NCBI GenBank assembly: GCA_026710435.1
Contig: JAPOQZ010000266.1
Location: 19,409 to 83,408 of the forward strand
Direction: 5' to 3'
DNA: 64,000 nucleotides
Origin: a bacterium
GTDB taxonomy: Bacteria; Actinomycetota; Acidimicrobiia; Spongiisociales; Spongiisociaceae
The notes under the pieces were generated by a model, which searched no databases, had not been told where the DNA came from, and worked only from the letters and a program-made list of their open reading frames with translations. Shown in pieces: positions 1-8,205 of this stretch. The translations under genes and the position numbers were made by a program. Position 1 is the stretch's first letter; each line of letters starts with the position of its first letter.

Positions 1-183
1 TTGGTCGTTGGCAAGACGGACGACAGCGGCCACTTCCCCGGTCGTGGACGGCTGGACGACGAGGTCGGCCGAAGCCACCTCTCGCAGGCTCAGGTCGGTT
101 CCGTAGTACGCCAGATCCTTCTTGGCAGCCGACACGTACCGGTGCCCGACGATCTGCTTCAGGTCGCTTTCCAGTTGCTTCAC
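1..183 (-). CDS. FAD-binding oxidoreductase, N-terminal fragment (runs off window)
   Basis: The reverse strand reads open from a GTG at 183 to the window edge, giving 61 residues. A strong GGGAGG ribosome site lies about 7 bases before the GTG. The segment contains YYGTDLSL (residues 26-33) and VVQPSTTGEVAAVVRLAN (42-59), which is how the FAD-binding type 4 (GlcD/lactate-oxidase-like) domain begins: a tyrosine- and Asp-rich lead, then the 'VxPxxxxEVxxxvrxA' stretch. Members oxidise 2-hydroxy acids or similar alcohols with bound FAD. Only the first strand-helix part is visible, so the substrate class is unknown. The gene is codirectional with, and follows, the LLM oxidoreductase gene, with about 60 bases between them, so they may be co-transcribed. 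Confidence 0.75.
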   Translation of the reverse strand, partial: MKQLESDLKQIVGHRYVSAAKKDLAYYGTDLSLREVASADLVVQPSTTGEVAAVVRLANDQ

Positions 184-242
184 GACTCACCTCCCTCGGC
201 GGGGTACCGGTTCCAATGAGACTACCGCCAACCGGGTGTCGA

Positions 243-1169
243 TCACCGTCCTAACAATTCGAAGGTCTCGGCCATCAGTTCCTCGTCCCATGCTCCGATG
301 GCCTGGAGGTAGAACCGGCTGACACCCGCCTCGGCCAAGCGGGCCATCTGCTCCGCCACCTGGTCCGGGGTTCCGTGGGGTAGCGAGCACTCCGCGAAGC
401 TGGCCTCCAGATCGTCGGGATCCATCCTCCGGTAGGCGGCGCCCTCCTCCAGCCTTTTCCGGTAGGTCGTCCGGTCCGACGCCACGATCGCGGTTCCCAT
501 CGCGCTTATCCGCACCGCTTCGGGCGAGCGCCCAGCGGCTACGGCGGCTTCCCTGGCCCGCTCGATCCGGATTTCGAGATCGTCGATCGGGACCAGCAGG
601 GCCAGGTTGTATTCGTCGGCGTAGGTCCCCCCCAGGTAAGGGGACCGCTTGGGGCCGAATCCCCCCACCATCAGCGGGAGATCCCCTGTCGGGGCCGGCT
701 CGACAGGCTTCGCGTCAAGGTAGTAGTGCTTTCCCGAGAATCCGGGTGGGGCTTTGCCGAACGCGGCCCGCAGATAGCGAAGCGCCTCCTCCAAGCGTTC
801 CCACCGCTCAGGCCAGGGCGGGTAGGGGATGCCGAATCGTCGGTGTTCCTCCTCCAGCCATCCGGTTCCCAAGCCCAGGGTGAAGCGACCGCCGGACATG
901 TGGTCGATGGTCGCCGACTGCTTGGCGAGAACCGAGGGGTGACGGAAGGTGATCGGGCTGACGAGTACCACCAATTCGATGCGCTCGGTAGCTCGGGCGA
1001 GCCCGGCCAGGATGATAAGGGTGTCGTAGAGGCCAGCGTCCTTACCGGCCATGGTGTGCACCAGGTAGTGGTCCGCCCGAGCATACGCAGCCAAGCCCTG
1101 CTTCTCGGCCCATCGGGCCGCGGTGACCGCCAAGCTGTAATCACCGCCCACCTGTATTCCGAATTCCAT
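243..1169 (-). CDS. LLM class F420-dependent oxidoreductase
   Basis: A 308-aa protein of the luciferase-like monooxygenase (bacterial luciferase TIM-barrel) superfamily. The N-terminus MEFGIQVGG and the ADHYLV segment (32-37) form the first barrel strands. GGRFTLGLGTGW (93-104) is the glycine-rich cofactor-phosphate region typical of the F420-using subgroup, and PLMVGGFGPK near residue 170 is the second conserved strand. The ATG follows a GGAGGG ribosome site at suitable spacing. Actinobacterial relatives use reduced or oxidised F420 in hydride transfer; FMN use cannot be excluded from sequence. It precedes the truncated FAD oxidase on the same strand, suggesting a shared oxidation pathway. 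The substrate is unknown. Confidence 0.85.
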   Translation of the reverse strand: MEFGIQVGGDYSLAVTAARWAEKQGLAAYARADHYLVHTMAGKDAGLYDTLIILAGLARATERIELVVLVSPITFRHPSVLAKQSATIDHMSGGRFTLGLGTGWLEEEHRRFGIPYPPWPERWERLEEALRYLRAAFGKAPPGFSGKHYYLDAKPVEPAPTGDLPLMVGGFGPKRSPYLGGTYADEYNLALLVPIDDLEIRIERAREAAVAAGRSPEAVRISAMGTAIVASDRTTYRKRLEEGAAYRRMDPDDLEASFAECSLPHGTPDQVAEQMARLAEAGVSRFYLQAIGAWDEELMAETFELLGR

Positions 1170-1467
1170 CCGACCCTCCGGCTGTGAGTCATCAGCATCT
1201 GGGGGCTGATGCTACGGCAAAGGGAGAAGATCGGTTCCACCGACCGGTGGGGCAACCTCCATTCCTGTCATTCGGCGTCCTATTCGAGCGCAACGCCGAC
1301 ACCTCTGCTAGGACCGCCTTGTACAGCAGCTCAATCGCAGTGGTGGCGTGGGCCGCAGAGTCCTCCCAGTCGCACTGCTCATCACACGCAAGGGCATGAT
1401 GGGCTCGTGCGCTGCTACAGAGAGGCCGTGAACTCCTCGATCGTTTGGTCAGGTGACGAGACTCCTA
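1170..1467. other. Intergenic region, no convincing gene
   Basis: About 300 bases between the LLM start and repeat B1. No ORF here has a ribosome site and a recognisable family. On the minus strand a short open stretch (roughly 1230-1400) reads somewhat like a HEPN helix but is interrupted and has no start, so no gene is called. Confidence 0.4.
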
Positions 1468-1671
1468 GCCCTGATTCTTCATGCTTCCAGACACACCGAC
1501 TGCAGCATGCCACATCAACCACATCATCGCGACCGGGCTGGGCTTCACCTAAGGGTGCAGGTCGCGCCGGGCCGATACGATACAATCGACGGGGCCGTTA
1601 TCCCTGGTCAGAAGCAGATATCGACACGCCGTTCGCCCCAGTACAAACCCCCGCGTGAAAAATCGGGGCTA
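1468..1671 (+). mobile_element. Repeat family B copy 1 (MITE-like, about 204 bp)
   Basis: The element is bounded by TA at 1466-1467 and 1670-1671. The left end reads GCCCTGATTCTTCATG and the right end is the imperfect reverse complement (CGTGAAAAATCGGGGC), giving terminal inverted repeats of about 16 bp. The interior shares long blocks with copies at 3489, 20326, 30566, 41253 and 63524, including GGTCAGAAGC. It has no coding capacity, so it is read as a non-autonomous element. Confidence 0.75.
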
Positions 1672-1838
1672 GCCGAATACCTCTGGCTGCTCAGCTCTCC
1701 TATTCGCTCAAGCAGCTTGGTCAAGGGAGAAGTGGCACGACAGGCGATGTCGATCCTGGCCTGCCAGTCCAACTACTAAATCTGTATCAACTAGTAGGCT
1801 TTGTGCATTGATCTGAGTTTCCTCGAAGCTTGAGCTAC
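1672..1838. other. Intergenic tail between repeat B1 and the Fic gene
   Basis: No gene is seen. An imperfect inverted repeat (CTACTAAAT ... CTAGTAG) lies near 1777-1798, just past the 3' end of the Fic gene. It resembles the TACTAA palindrome upstream of that gene, but its meaning is unclear. Confidence 0.3.
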
Positions 1839-3176
1839 CTAGATGTCCCGCGTGAGGATGTCGACGAGTAGATCGGACGGGTAGAACCAGAACTGACGAC
1901 CAACGGTGTGGTGTTCCAGGAACTCGCGGGACTCTAGGTCGAGCAGATCTACCCGAGCCGTCTGGTAGGTGACGTTGTGGCTCGCACGGTGGCTTTCTAT
2001 CGTGTAAGAGCCGTCCGGGTGGCGGAGAGCATGGCTCAACAGAGCCAGTTGGCGGTGGTTGAGGCCGGGGACCTTCCGGAGGACATGCTCGACCGAACGG
2101 AGTTCGTCCGTCTTGCGTTCGAGATAGGCGAACAGGTGATCTATCGCCTTGCACAGCACATCGAGTTGATGCAGCAGGAAGTAGGTGAAGTCCGCATCGT
2201 CGGTCTCCACGTAAAGGAAGGCTCGGCCGTACTGGGCCGGCGCCTTCCGCAGGAGAGGTGAGATGGAGATGAACTCGGCCAGCCAGTAGTCCTGGCGCAG
2301 CAGTGATCGGTAGAACAGGGCTCGGGCGGTCCTACCGTTTCCGTCAACGAACGGATGAACGTATGCCAGGTAGAAGTGCAGAGCGATGGCCCGGATAACG
2401 GGGTGTACGAACGGTTGCTCGCCGACCGTGTTGCTCCACTCGACCAGGTCGCTGAGCAGGTTGTCGAGTTCTTCTGCGGGTGGAGGGCGGTGGAATACGA
2501 CGTCTGGATCGTGTGGGTGGCCGATGTCGACCCGCTTGTCTCCTGGCTGCTGGAACCGTCCTGCGTGATCGGGGTTGGCCAGAGTTCCCTCAGTCACCGT
2601 GCGGTGGAGATCCTTGACCATCTCGATCGACAGAGGGAGCGTCAGGTCCTGGGTGATCTGCTGCATGGTGAGGTAGTTGTTGACGACCATGCGCTCGGCC
2701 CGGGTGCGGGGTCTCCTGCGTGACCGAAGGAGGACCTTGGCCTCGCGTCTCGTGGTAGCAGCCCCCTCCAGAAGGCTCGATCCTATGGCCTCTTCCATCA
2801 GCGAGGTGACTACGTACCGGTCACGGGTGGCCGGGTTGGTGATCGCGTCCGGCGCCTCGACCCAACCGGCGGCATGCCGGTCGATCTTGTGGATCATCTC
2901 CTGGGCTTCATCGGTGAGGATGTAGTCGAACCTCCGTCCGTTCACATCCGTGAACGGCAACTGCTTGCGTCCTGCGGCCCGCGCAACCTTGAGTGCAAGC
3001 CACCACTCCTCGACCGAGAGGCCATCGGGCGATGGACGCCACCGGAGTTCGTCCCAATGAAGGTAACGACCGCCAACCGTGGAAGCACCGATGTGCTTCA
3101 GAACCGCCGAGGACCGCTCCGGGGGCAGTTGGGCGATCAGGGTCTGTACCGAAGGAGCGCTCTGAGGGACCTTCAC
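1839..3176 (-). CDS. Fic family protein (predicted AMP transferase)
   Basis: A 445-aa protein carrying the complete Fic catalytic loop HPFVDGNGRTAR at residues 274-285, with catalytic His274 and the phosphate-binding DGNGR. Fic enzymes usually transfer AMP from ATP to a hydroxyl side chain of a target protein. The segment SSLLEG (133-138) fits the (S/T)xxxE(G/N) inhibitory helix found N-terminal to the core in class II Fic proteins, so self-inhibition by the Glu is predicted. The C-terminal 70 residues look like a winged helix (YQTARVDLLDLESREFLEHH), common in stand-alone Fic proteins. The start is a GTG preceded by AGGAGG. No antitoxin-like partner gene is adjacent. A TACTAA inverted repeat sits immediately upstream. 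Confidence 0.9.
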   Translation of the reverse strand: MKVPQSAPSVQTLIAQLPPERSSAVLKHIGASTVGGRYLHWDELRWRPSPDGLSVEEWWLALKVARAAGRKQLPFTDVNGRRFDYILTDEAQEMIHKIDRHAAGWVEAPDAITNPATRDRYVVTSLMEEAIGSSLLEGAATTRREAKVLLRSRRRPRTRAERMVVNNYLTMQQITQDLTLPLSIEMVKDLHRTVTEGTLANPDHAGRFQQPGDKRVDIGHPHDPDVVFHRPPPAEELDNLLSDLVEWSNTVGEQPFVHPVIRAIALHFYLAYVHPFVDGNGRTARALFYRSLLRQDYWLAEFISISPLLRKAPAQYGRAFLYVETDDADFTYFLLHQLDVLCKAIDHLFAYLERKTDELRSVEHVLRKVPGLNHRQLALLSHALRHPDGSYTIESHRASHNVTYQTARVDLLDLESREFLEHHTVGRQFWFYPSDLLVDILTRDI

Positions 3177-3197
3177 GTCTCTAGATCCTCCTGCATT

Positions 3198-3220
3198 TAC
3201 TAATTACATCTAGTTTAGTA
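3198..3220. promoter_or_regulatory. Inverted repeat upstream of fic gene (candidate operator)
   Basis: TACTAA (3198-3203) and TTAGTA (3215-3220) are perfect reverse complements separated by 11 bases. They lie 22 bases before the GTG of the Fic gene in an AT-rich patch that stands out from its high-GC surroundings. Another TTAGTA occurs at 3255-3260. The position suits autoregulation, perhaps by the winged-helix tail of the Fic protein; this is inference only. Confidence 0.4.
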
Positions 3221-3354
3221 GACAGAGCACCCATGATCTACTTATTCTTTTCTATTAGTACTGTTTACCTAGTTGATCGTGGTCGGTCTGCGTTGCGGGC
3301 GGCGCGCTCTGGACCGCCATCCACGCCTCTGGCTGCTTCCTGCCTCCTCAACGT

Positions 3355-3486
3355 ACCCTGCGGGTACGCCTTCGTCGGCAAGTCCTTGCCATAGACGCCG
3401 CTTGCGGCGCCATATCCCACCGCCGCCCCACAGACCAACCACGGGAGCCGTGGTTCCAAACGACTGTGCGTAGCGTGAACCCGCCC
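3355..3486. repeat. Repeat family C copy 1
   Basis: The region shares blocks with 9275-9396, notably GGGTACGCCTT, CAGACCAACCACGGGAGCCG and TAGCGTGAAC in the same order. A shorter third copy lies at about 57633-57674. It abuts repeat B2 at the TA at 3487. No coding function is apparent. The 130 or so bases before it (3221-3354) hold nothing recognised. Confidence 0.5.
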
Positions 3487-3488
3487 TA

Positions 3489-3668
3489 GCCCCGACTTTT
3501 CGTGCGGGGGCTTGGACTGGGCGAGCAGTGGCGTGGGATATGAGCTTCTGACCAGGGACTACGGCCATCTCCACAGTCCCGTCTCGGCCCCCCGGCACTG
3601 GGGACCACCACATCATCGCAGCAACCCCCCACAAACAGGGCACCTTCAGTATGAGTGAATCAGGGCTA
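3489..3668 (-). mobile_element. Repeat family B copy 2 (MITE-like)
   Basis: Bounded by TA at 3487-3488 and 3667-3668. The left end GCCCCGACTTTTCGTG and the right end TATGAGTGAATCAGGGC are family B inverted termini. It is inverted relative to copy 1 and shortened internally (180 bp against 204). The block GAGCTTCTGACCAGGGA is shared with the other copies. Confidence 0.7.
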
Positions 3669-3763
3669 GTTTGTGGTCCGAGGGCTGTCGGACTTCGAAT
3701 GGTCTCGGGATCCGGCTCCTACAATCAGCTTCGGTCTTGAGGAAATCTCGACGGGAGGACCAC

Positions 3764-4636
3764 GTGCAGAGCGGTGCCGAACCACATCTCGCCCCTCGGC
3801 CGCTCGTGATCGACCCGTCGGTCAACTTCCGGCCCTCCACACGGCTCGGCCGGTACGGATACTTCGGGATGGACGACTCGGTCGGTGGGGGGAGCGCCGA
3901 GTTCTTCCTCGAGATGATGGAGGAAGGCGGGGTCGACATGGCCGGCATCATCGCCAACCGGGCGGCGGACGGCGTCGGCGGGGAGGAGATGGGCAACCAT
4001 GTCGACCGGGTCTCTCCGCTGCTCGAGTCCCATCCCGACCGGTTCTTCGGATGGGTCGGAATCAATCCTCTCCTGGGAATGGAGACCATCCGCTACATCC
4101 GGTACGGCATCGAGACGCTGGGTTTCACAGGTGTTCATGTTTACCCGCATTGGTTCGGGCTCGACATCAACCATCGCCGCTACTACCCCGTCTACTCGTT
4201 GTGCGCCGAACTGGGTGTCCCTATTGCCATGCAGGTCGGAAGCCAGTCGATGCGGTCGAGGGCGAAGCTGGTGGCCACCCCGGAGATGGTCGACGATGTG
4301 GCGTTCGACTTTCCCGAGTTGACCTTCGTGGCCATCCACAACGGTTGGCCCTACGAGCGGGAGACGGTCATGCTCGCCAAGAACTACGAGAACGTGTACA
4401 TCCTGGCCGACGGGCACCCGCCCCGCACGTGGCCGCCCGACATCATCGACTACATCACCGAGGCGCAGTGGTGGAACCGGGACGGGTCGCGGAAGGTCAT
4501 GTGGGGCACCGACTGGCCGGTGCAGCGGATGAAGGAGTCGCTCGACGAGGTGCGAGGTCTGGGGCTCCCAGACGATGTGTACAGCAGGCTGGTCGGCGGC
4601 AACGCGGTGCAGATTCTTGGGCTGGGAGCGGGATAG
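3764..4636 (+). CDS. Amidohydrolase-family protein lacking the N-terminal HxH
   Basis: A 290-aa amidohydrolase-2-like TIM barrel, similar in layout to 2-pyrone/ACMSD-type decarboxylases and hydrolases. The start is taken as GTG at 3764, five bases after GGGAGG. Visible motifs are GVHVYPHW (His129), VAIHNGWPYE (His192) and MWGTDWP (Asp250), matching three of the metal or catalytic positions. The N-terminal metal motif, normally DxHxH, reads IDPSVNF here (16-22), so two usual ligands are missing and the enzyme may bind metal differently or not at all. Its stop overlaps the start of the SDR gene (TAGTG), indicating translational coupling and a joint pathway role. The substrate is unknown. Confidence 0.75.
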   Translation: MQSGAEPHLAPRPLVIDPSVNFRPSTRLGRYGYFGMDDSVGGGSAEFFLEMMEEGGVDMAGIIANRAADGVGGEEMGNHVDRVSPLLESHPDRFFGWVGINPLLGMETIRYIRYGIETLGFTGVHVYPHWFGLDINHRRYYPVYSLCAELGVPIAMQVGSQSMRSRAKLVATPEMVDDVAFDFPELTFVAIHNGWPYERETVMLAKNYENVYILADGHPPRTWPPDIIDYITEAQWWNRDGSRKVMWGTDWPVQRMKESLDEVRGLGLPDDVYSRLVGGNAVQILGLGAG

Positions 4637-5415
4637 TGGACCTCGGATTGGACGGGCGTGTTGTTGCCGTCGCGGGCGCCGGGATCGGCATCGGCAGGGC
4701 GGTGGCGCTAGAGGTAGCGCGGGGCGGGGCCGCGGTGGTGGTCGGCGCTCGGGATCGTGAGGCCTTGCTCGAAGTCACCGGTGCGGTACGAGCCTTGGGC
4801 GGCCAGGCTGGCGCAGCGGTCGGAGATCTCGCAACGGATCGGGGAGTGAACGAGTTGGCCCGGGCAGCGGTTGAAACCTTCGGGAGGCTGGACGGTCTGG
4901 TCTGCTGCGTCGGATCGACTCCTCTCGGTGACTTCTCGGCTGTGACCGACGGCCAATGGCAGCAGGCCTTCGAGATGAAGATGCTGGCGACCATCAGGGC
5001 GATCAGAGCGGCTCGCCCTCACCTGGCGCTGAGCGGTGACGGTCGGGTGGTGGTGATCACCGGTAACGCTTCCCGTGTTCGCTTTCCCTTCCTCCTCACG
5101 TCCACCGTCATGAACTCGGGGCTTGAGAGCCTGGTGTCGTCTCTGGCCGGCCAACTCGCCGGTGACGGGATCGCCATCAACGCGGTGTCGCCGGGTCCCG
5201 TCGACACGAGGCGGTACGAAGGGCTGGTCGAGGCGGTGGCGGTCCACGCGGACCTGGATCCGTCGTCGGCCCGCCGGAGTATCGAGGCCTCCATCCCGAC
5301 CGGGCGGATCAACCAGCCCGAAGAGGTGGCCCGCCTGGTCGCCTACCTCGTCTCACCCGCCGCGGCCTCGGTCACCGGGGCCACCTACGTGATCGACGGC
5401 GGCCAGAGCTGTTGA
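4636..5415 (+). CDS. SDR-family protein with degenerate YxxxK active site
   Basis: A 259-aa short-chain dehydrogenase/reductase fold. The N-terminus has the dinucleotide-binding glycine motif (AGAGIGIG, residues 13-20), and later SDR landmarks are present: the Ser146 strand (ITGNAS), INAVSPGPVDT (181-191) and the C-terminal GATYVIDGGQ. The catalytic Tyr and Lys are absent: where YxxxK is expected the sequence reads S156-TVM-N160. The fold and cofactor binding therefore look intact but classical proton-relay chemistry does not. It may be a non-redox or altered-chemistry member, or a structural partner. It starts at GTG 4636, overlapping the amidohydrolase stop, so the two are almost certainly co-translated. 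Confidence 0.85.
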   Translation: MDLGLDGRVVAVAGAGIGIGRAVALEVARGGAAVVVGARDREALLEVTGAVRALGGQAGAAVGDLATDRGVNELARAAVETFGRLDGLVCCVGSTPLGDFSAVTDGQWQQAFEMKMLATIRAIRAARPHLALSGDGRVVVITGNASRVRFPFLLTSTVMNSGLESLVSSLAGQLAGDGIAINAVSPGPVDTRRYEGLVEAVAVHADLDPSSARRSIEASIPTGRINQPEEVARLVAYLVSPAAASVTGATYVIDGGQSC

Positions 5416-5511
5416 TGCGGCGAGGAGTGCCGGCCAACTGCCGAAGCTCTGCATCCGGGAACAACGACACCAATCCGTCCGTGTGCCAGGTAGAACGCCT
5501 CCCACAAGACA

Positions 5512-5721
5512 TCACGGAAGCCGGGACAGAATGATGGACACGGCGACGGCCATCGCGCCCAGGAGAATGCTCCCGAGACCAAGGAGAATGCCCACAATCC
5601 ACATGGTCTGGCGGAAGATCGTTTGCTCAACTCCCCGCAACGCCTCAGAGAGGTCACCTCGCACTTCTGCCTGGCGCGCTTCATCCTTGGCATCCACTAG
5701 TGACTCGGAGACGACGACCAT
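5512..5721 (-). CDS. Small single-pass membrane protein
   Basis: A 69-aa protein with a charged, probably helical N-terminal half (SESLVDAKDEARQAEV) followed by a long hydrophobic helix spanning about residues 37-66 (IVGILLGLGSILLGAMAV). It has a strong GGGAGGTGCG-ATG start, which supports it as a real gene rather than chance. No family is recognised. The layout (amphipathic helix plus one C-terminal membrane anchor) resembles the small coiled-coil/membrane protein at 63207, although there the helix order is reversed. It is transcribed convergently with the SDR gene and lies upstream of the CoA-ligase-like gene on the same strand. Confidence 0.65.
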   Translation of the reverse strand: MVVVSESLVDAKDEARQAEVRGDLSEALRGVEQTIFRQTMWIVGILLGLGSILLGAMAVAVSIILSRLP

Positions 5722-5790
5722 CGCACCTCCCTCGGTATCTTTGACATGGATAGTCCGGTAGTTCAGTACAGAGAAGTTAACGATAGCTGT

Positions 5791-7335
5791 CTATCCGGAG
5801 AAGAAGTGCTCCCGCAGGTTGCGCTTCAACACCTTCATGCCGGCGTTTCGAGGTAGCGCGTCGATCGTCTCGTAGCGTCGGGGGAGCTTGTAACGGGCCA
5901 GCTGCGAGCGGCACAAACCGTCCAGTTGGTCCACCGGGAGTGGTTCCCCGGGGCGGGTGACGATCACCGCGGTTACCTGTTCGCCCCACCGCTCGGAGGG
6001 GAGCCCGATAACGGCGACGTCGAGGACCGCCGGGTGCCGCAGCAGCACTTCCTCGACATCTCGGGGGTAGATGTTGGCGCCGCCCGAGATGATCATGTCC
6101 TTTTTGCGATCGACGATGTAGTAGTAGTTCTCGTCGTCGACCATCGCCAGGTCGCCGGCCGAGAAGAATCCGTCTTCGGTGGTCGACTCGGCAGTGGCTT
6201 CCGGATTCTTGTAGTACCCGTTCATCAGGTAGGGGGAGCGTGAGTACAGTTCGCCGATCTCTCCGGGACCCACCTGGTTCCCGTCTTCGTCCACGACCCG
6301 CACCTCGGTCATGAACCACGCCGGACCTACGCACCTTTCCTTCCGCATGATGTCGGGTGGCCTCAGGTTGGTGACGATGGCCGCCTCGGTCGATCCGTAG
6401 AGTTCGTGCAGACCGACATCGGGGAACATCCCGTGCACCCACTCCTTGAGCGCCTGCGGGAGGGGCGCGGCGTTGAAGTAGATCACTTCCAGAGAGGACG
6501 TATCGAAGGACGAGATGGTGTCCTCACCGAGGGAACGGACTATGGCTGCGTGGGTAGGAACGAGGAACACGCTGTGAGGTCGGTCCCGCTCGATCATCGA
6601 CAGCAGGCCTTCCGGATCGAAGGCCCGGAGCATGGAAACGGTGCCTCCCGTGTGAACCGCCGCGTATGCGAAGGCGAACCCCGCCCCGTGGTACATGGGA
6701 GCCACCGCGATGGTGCGCCTTCCCGGCCCCAGGCCCCACTCCAGTGCGGTTGCGTAGAAGGTCAGGGTCCGGGAACGATGGCTGATGACCACTCCCTTGG
6801 GATTCCCGGTCGTGCCGGACGTGTAGGCGATGGCGAAGGGATCGGTCTCCGCCACGGGGATCCGCGGGTCGGTGCTCCCCGTAGTCCGGAGGGCATCCTC
6901 GTAACTCGACCCGACCTGTTCCCCTCCCATCGACAGCACGATCGCCGGGTCCTGGGACTCGATCGCATCAGCGGCGCTGGGGGCCAGCGAGTCATCGAGG
7001 ATAAGGGCCCGTGCATCCGAGTGGTCGAAGATGAAGTCGACCTCCGGCGCCGGGGACCGCGGGTTCAGGGGGATCATCACCATGCCCGCCTTGGCGATAC
7101 CGGCTGCCACCTCGCAGTACTCGAGCCGGTTGCCGCTCAGGAAACCGACGTGGTCGCCGGGTCGGAGGCCGGCTCCGATCAGGACGTTGGCGACTCGGTT
7201 GGACCGTTCATCGAGTTCGGCATACGTCTGGGCCCGGTCGCCGTCGATCACCGCGGTGGCGCTCGGTGTGGCGATCGCGAACTCACGGATACCGTTAGCT
7301 ATGTGGAGGTCCGCGCCTCTGGGAAGTATTGCCAT
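5791..7335 (-). CDS. AMP-dependent synthetase/ligase (acyl-CoA synthetase-like)
   Basis: A 514-aa adenylate-forming enzyme of the acyl-CoA synthetase family. It has the phosphate-binding loop YTSGTTGNPKG (171-181), the YGSTE motif near residue 314, the hinge and core FSAGDL ... DRKKDMIISGGANIYP around 385-420, and the C-terminal catalytic lysine in NAGMKVLK. These enzymes activate a carboxylate as acyl-AMP and then form the CoA thioester. Full length and intact motifs predict activity. The ATG follows GAGGTGA. It is encoded with the downstream-transcribed cupin and metallo-hydrolase genes on the minus strand, suggesting degradation of an organic acid. Substrate identity (fatty, aromatic or other acid) cannot be assigned from motifs. 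Confidence 0.9.
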   Translation of the reverse strand: MAILPRGADLHIANGIREFAIATPSATAVIDGDRAQTYAELDERSNRVANVLIGAGLRPGDHVGFLSGNRLEYCEVAAGIAKAGMVMIPLNPRSPAPEVDFIFDHSDARALILDDSLAPSAADAIESQDPAIVLSMGGEQVGSSYEDALRTTGSTDPRIPVAETDPFAIAYTSGTTGNPKGVVISHRSRTLTFYATALEWGLGPGRRTIAVAPMYHGAGFAFAYAAVHTGGTVSMLRAFDPEGLLSMIERDRPHSVFLVPTHAAIVRSLGEDTISSFDTSSLEVIYFNAAPLPQALKEWVHGMFPDVGLHELYGSTEAAIVTNLRPPDIMRKERCVGPAWFMTEVRVVDEDGNQVGPGEIGELYSRSPYLMNGYYKNPEATAESTTEDGFFSAGDLAMVDDENYYYIVDRKKDMIISGGANIYPRDVEEVLLRHPAVLDVAVIGLPSERWGEQVTAVIVTRPGEPLPVDQLDGLCRSQLARYKLPRRYETIDALPRNAGMKVLKRNLREHFFSG

Positions 7336-7408
7336 TTCACCTCACAGCGTCGTCAAAACAGACTACCGAAGCCGTGGTGTCATCCGAGTTGGCAGCGGGC
7401 TCGAAGCT

Positions 7409-8173
7409 TCACTGCGGTGGCGGGAGTTCGTATCCGTCCACAGGTTCGTAGGTGTTGCCGATCGGTCCCCGTACGATCACGAAGAACATGCACCCGTCCA
7501 CCGAGTGCATAGGTCCGTGCACGTCTTCGGGAGGGTGAGCCAGGTAGGCCCCCTCGGTCATCTTTCCGAACGTGGTGTCGATCGTTCCTTCCAGGATGTA
7601 GACCTCCTCCGAGAAGGTGTGCCATTCCGTGTATGGGCTGATCCATTGCGGCAGCAGGCCGTTGATGGATGCTCCCTGCTGGGCGCCGGGGTCGTTCCGC
7701 AGCGCTTTGCGGGAGGCCCCGGCCGGAAAGTCGTCGAACCGAGGCGACTCCCATGGGACCTTCCGGATGTCCACGTAGGACACGTCTCGTTCGGGCTGGA
7801 ACATGGGGCCGGGCCGATCGGACGGATGCCAGTGGGGGGTCTCGGTGAATGAAGCGAAGACAACGGTGCCGGCGGCGGTGCGTATCGGCTCCCGGAGCTT
7901 CCCGGCCGGGTGGAAGGCGTAGCAGTGAGGGTGTAACGTCCGGTCGCCCCAGGTCATCTCGCCCTCGAGGTAGAAGAGGTCCTCGTCCGAAGAGTTGTAG
8001 CCGGTCTCACGCCGCTCGAAGCCAGGTGGAAACTCGACGATGGCCGTTACTCCACCGGTGTCAGCGTCCCGGCTGAGGGGCTTCATCCGGACGGGCTTGT
8101 TGCCACCTGGCAGGTCCAGTTCTACCCAGGCGATGTCGTCGACGTGGATGAAGTCGATGTGCGGACGAGCCAT
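7409..8173 (-). CDS. Double-cupin domain protein
   Basis: A 254-aa protein with two cupin barrels. The first half has the DLFYLEGEMTWGDRTLHPHC pattern with Glu and His metal-ligand candidates and a TPHWHPSDRPG segment. The second half has YTEWHTFSEEVYILEG and AYLAHPPEDVHGP, again with Glu and paired His. It resembles bicupin proteins of the DUF4437/ChrR-like type. Possible roles are metal-dependent dioxygenation, isomerisation or sensing of a small molecule. The start has the ribosome site AAGGAGGAAGG. It lies between the metallo-hydrolase and CoA-ligase genes with short gaps, consistent with one catabolic transcript. Confidence 0.75.
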   Translation of the reverse strand: MARPHIDFIHVDDIAWVELDLPGGNKPVRMKPLSRDADTGGVTAIVEFPPGFERRETGYNSSDEDLFYLEGEMTWGDRTLHPHCYAFHPAGKLREPIRTAAGTVVFASFTETPHWHPSDRPGPMFQPERDVSYVDIRKVPWESPRFDDFPAGASRKALRNDPGAQQGASINGLLPQWISPYTEWHTFSEEVYILEGTIDTTFGKMTEGAYLAHPPEDVHGPMHSVDGCMFFVIVRGPIGNTYEPVDGYELPPPQ

Positions 8174-8205
8174 AGTGGTTCCTTCCTCCTTACTGGTGAG
8201 AAATC

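Noticed and set aside
1230..1400. Possible HEPN-like helix on the minus strand
   Set aside because: Only about 40 residues look protein-like, with no start and a stop just upstream. Too weak to call even a relict.
1209..1658. Open frame over repeat B1 and its flank
   Set aside because: It has no ribosome site and no protein-like composition, and it runs across a non-coding repeat.
5372..5693. ORFs antisense to the SDR end and the small membrane gene
   Set aside because: They lack start signals and overlap better-supported genes in other frames.
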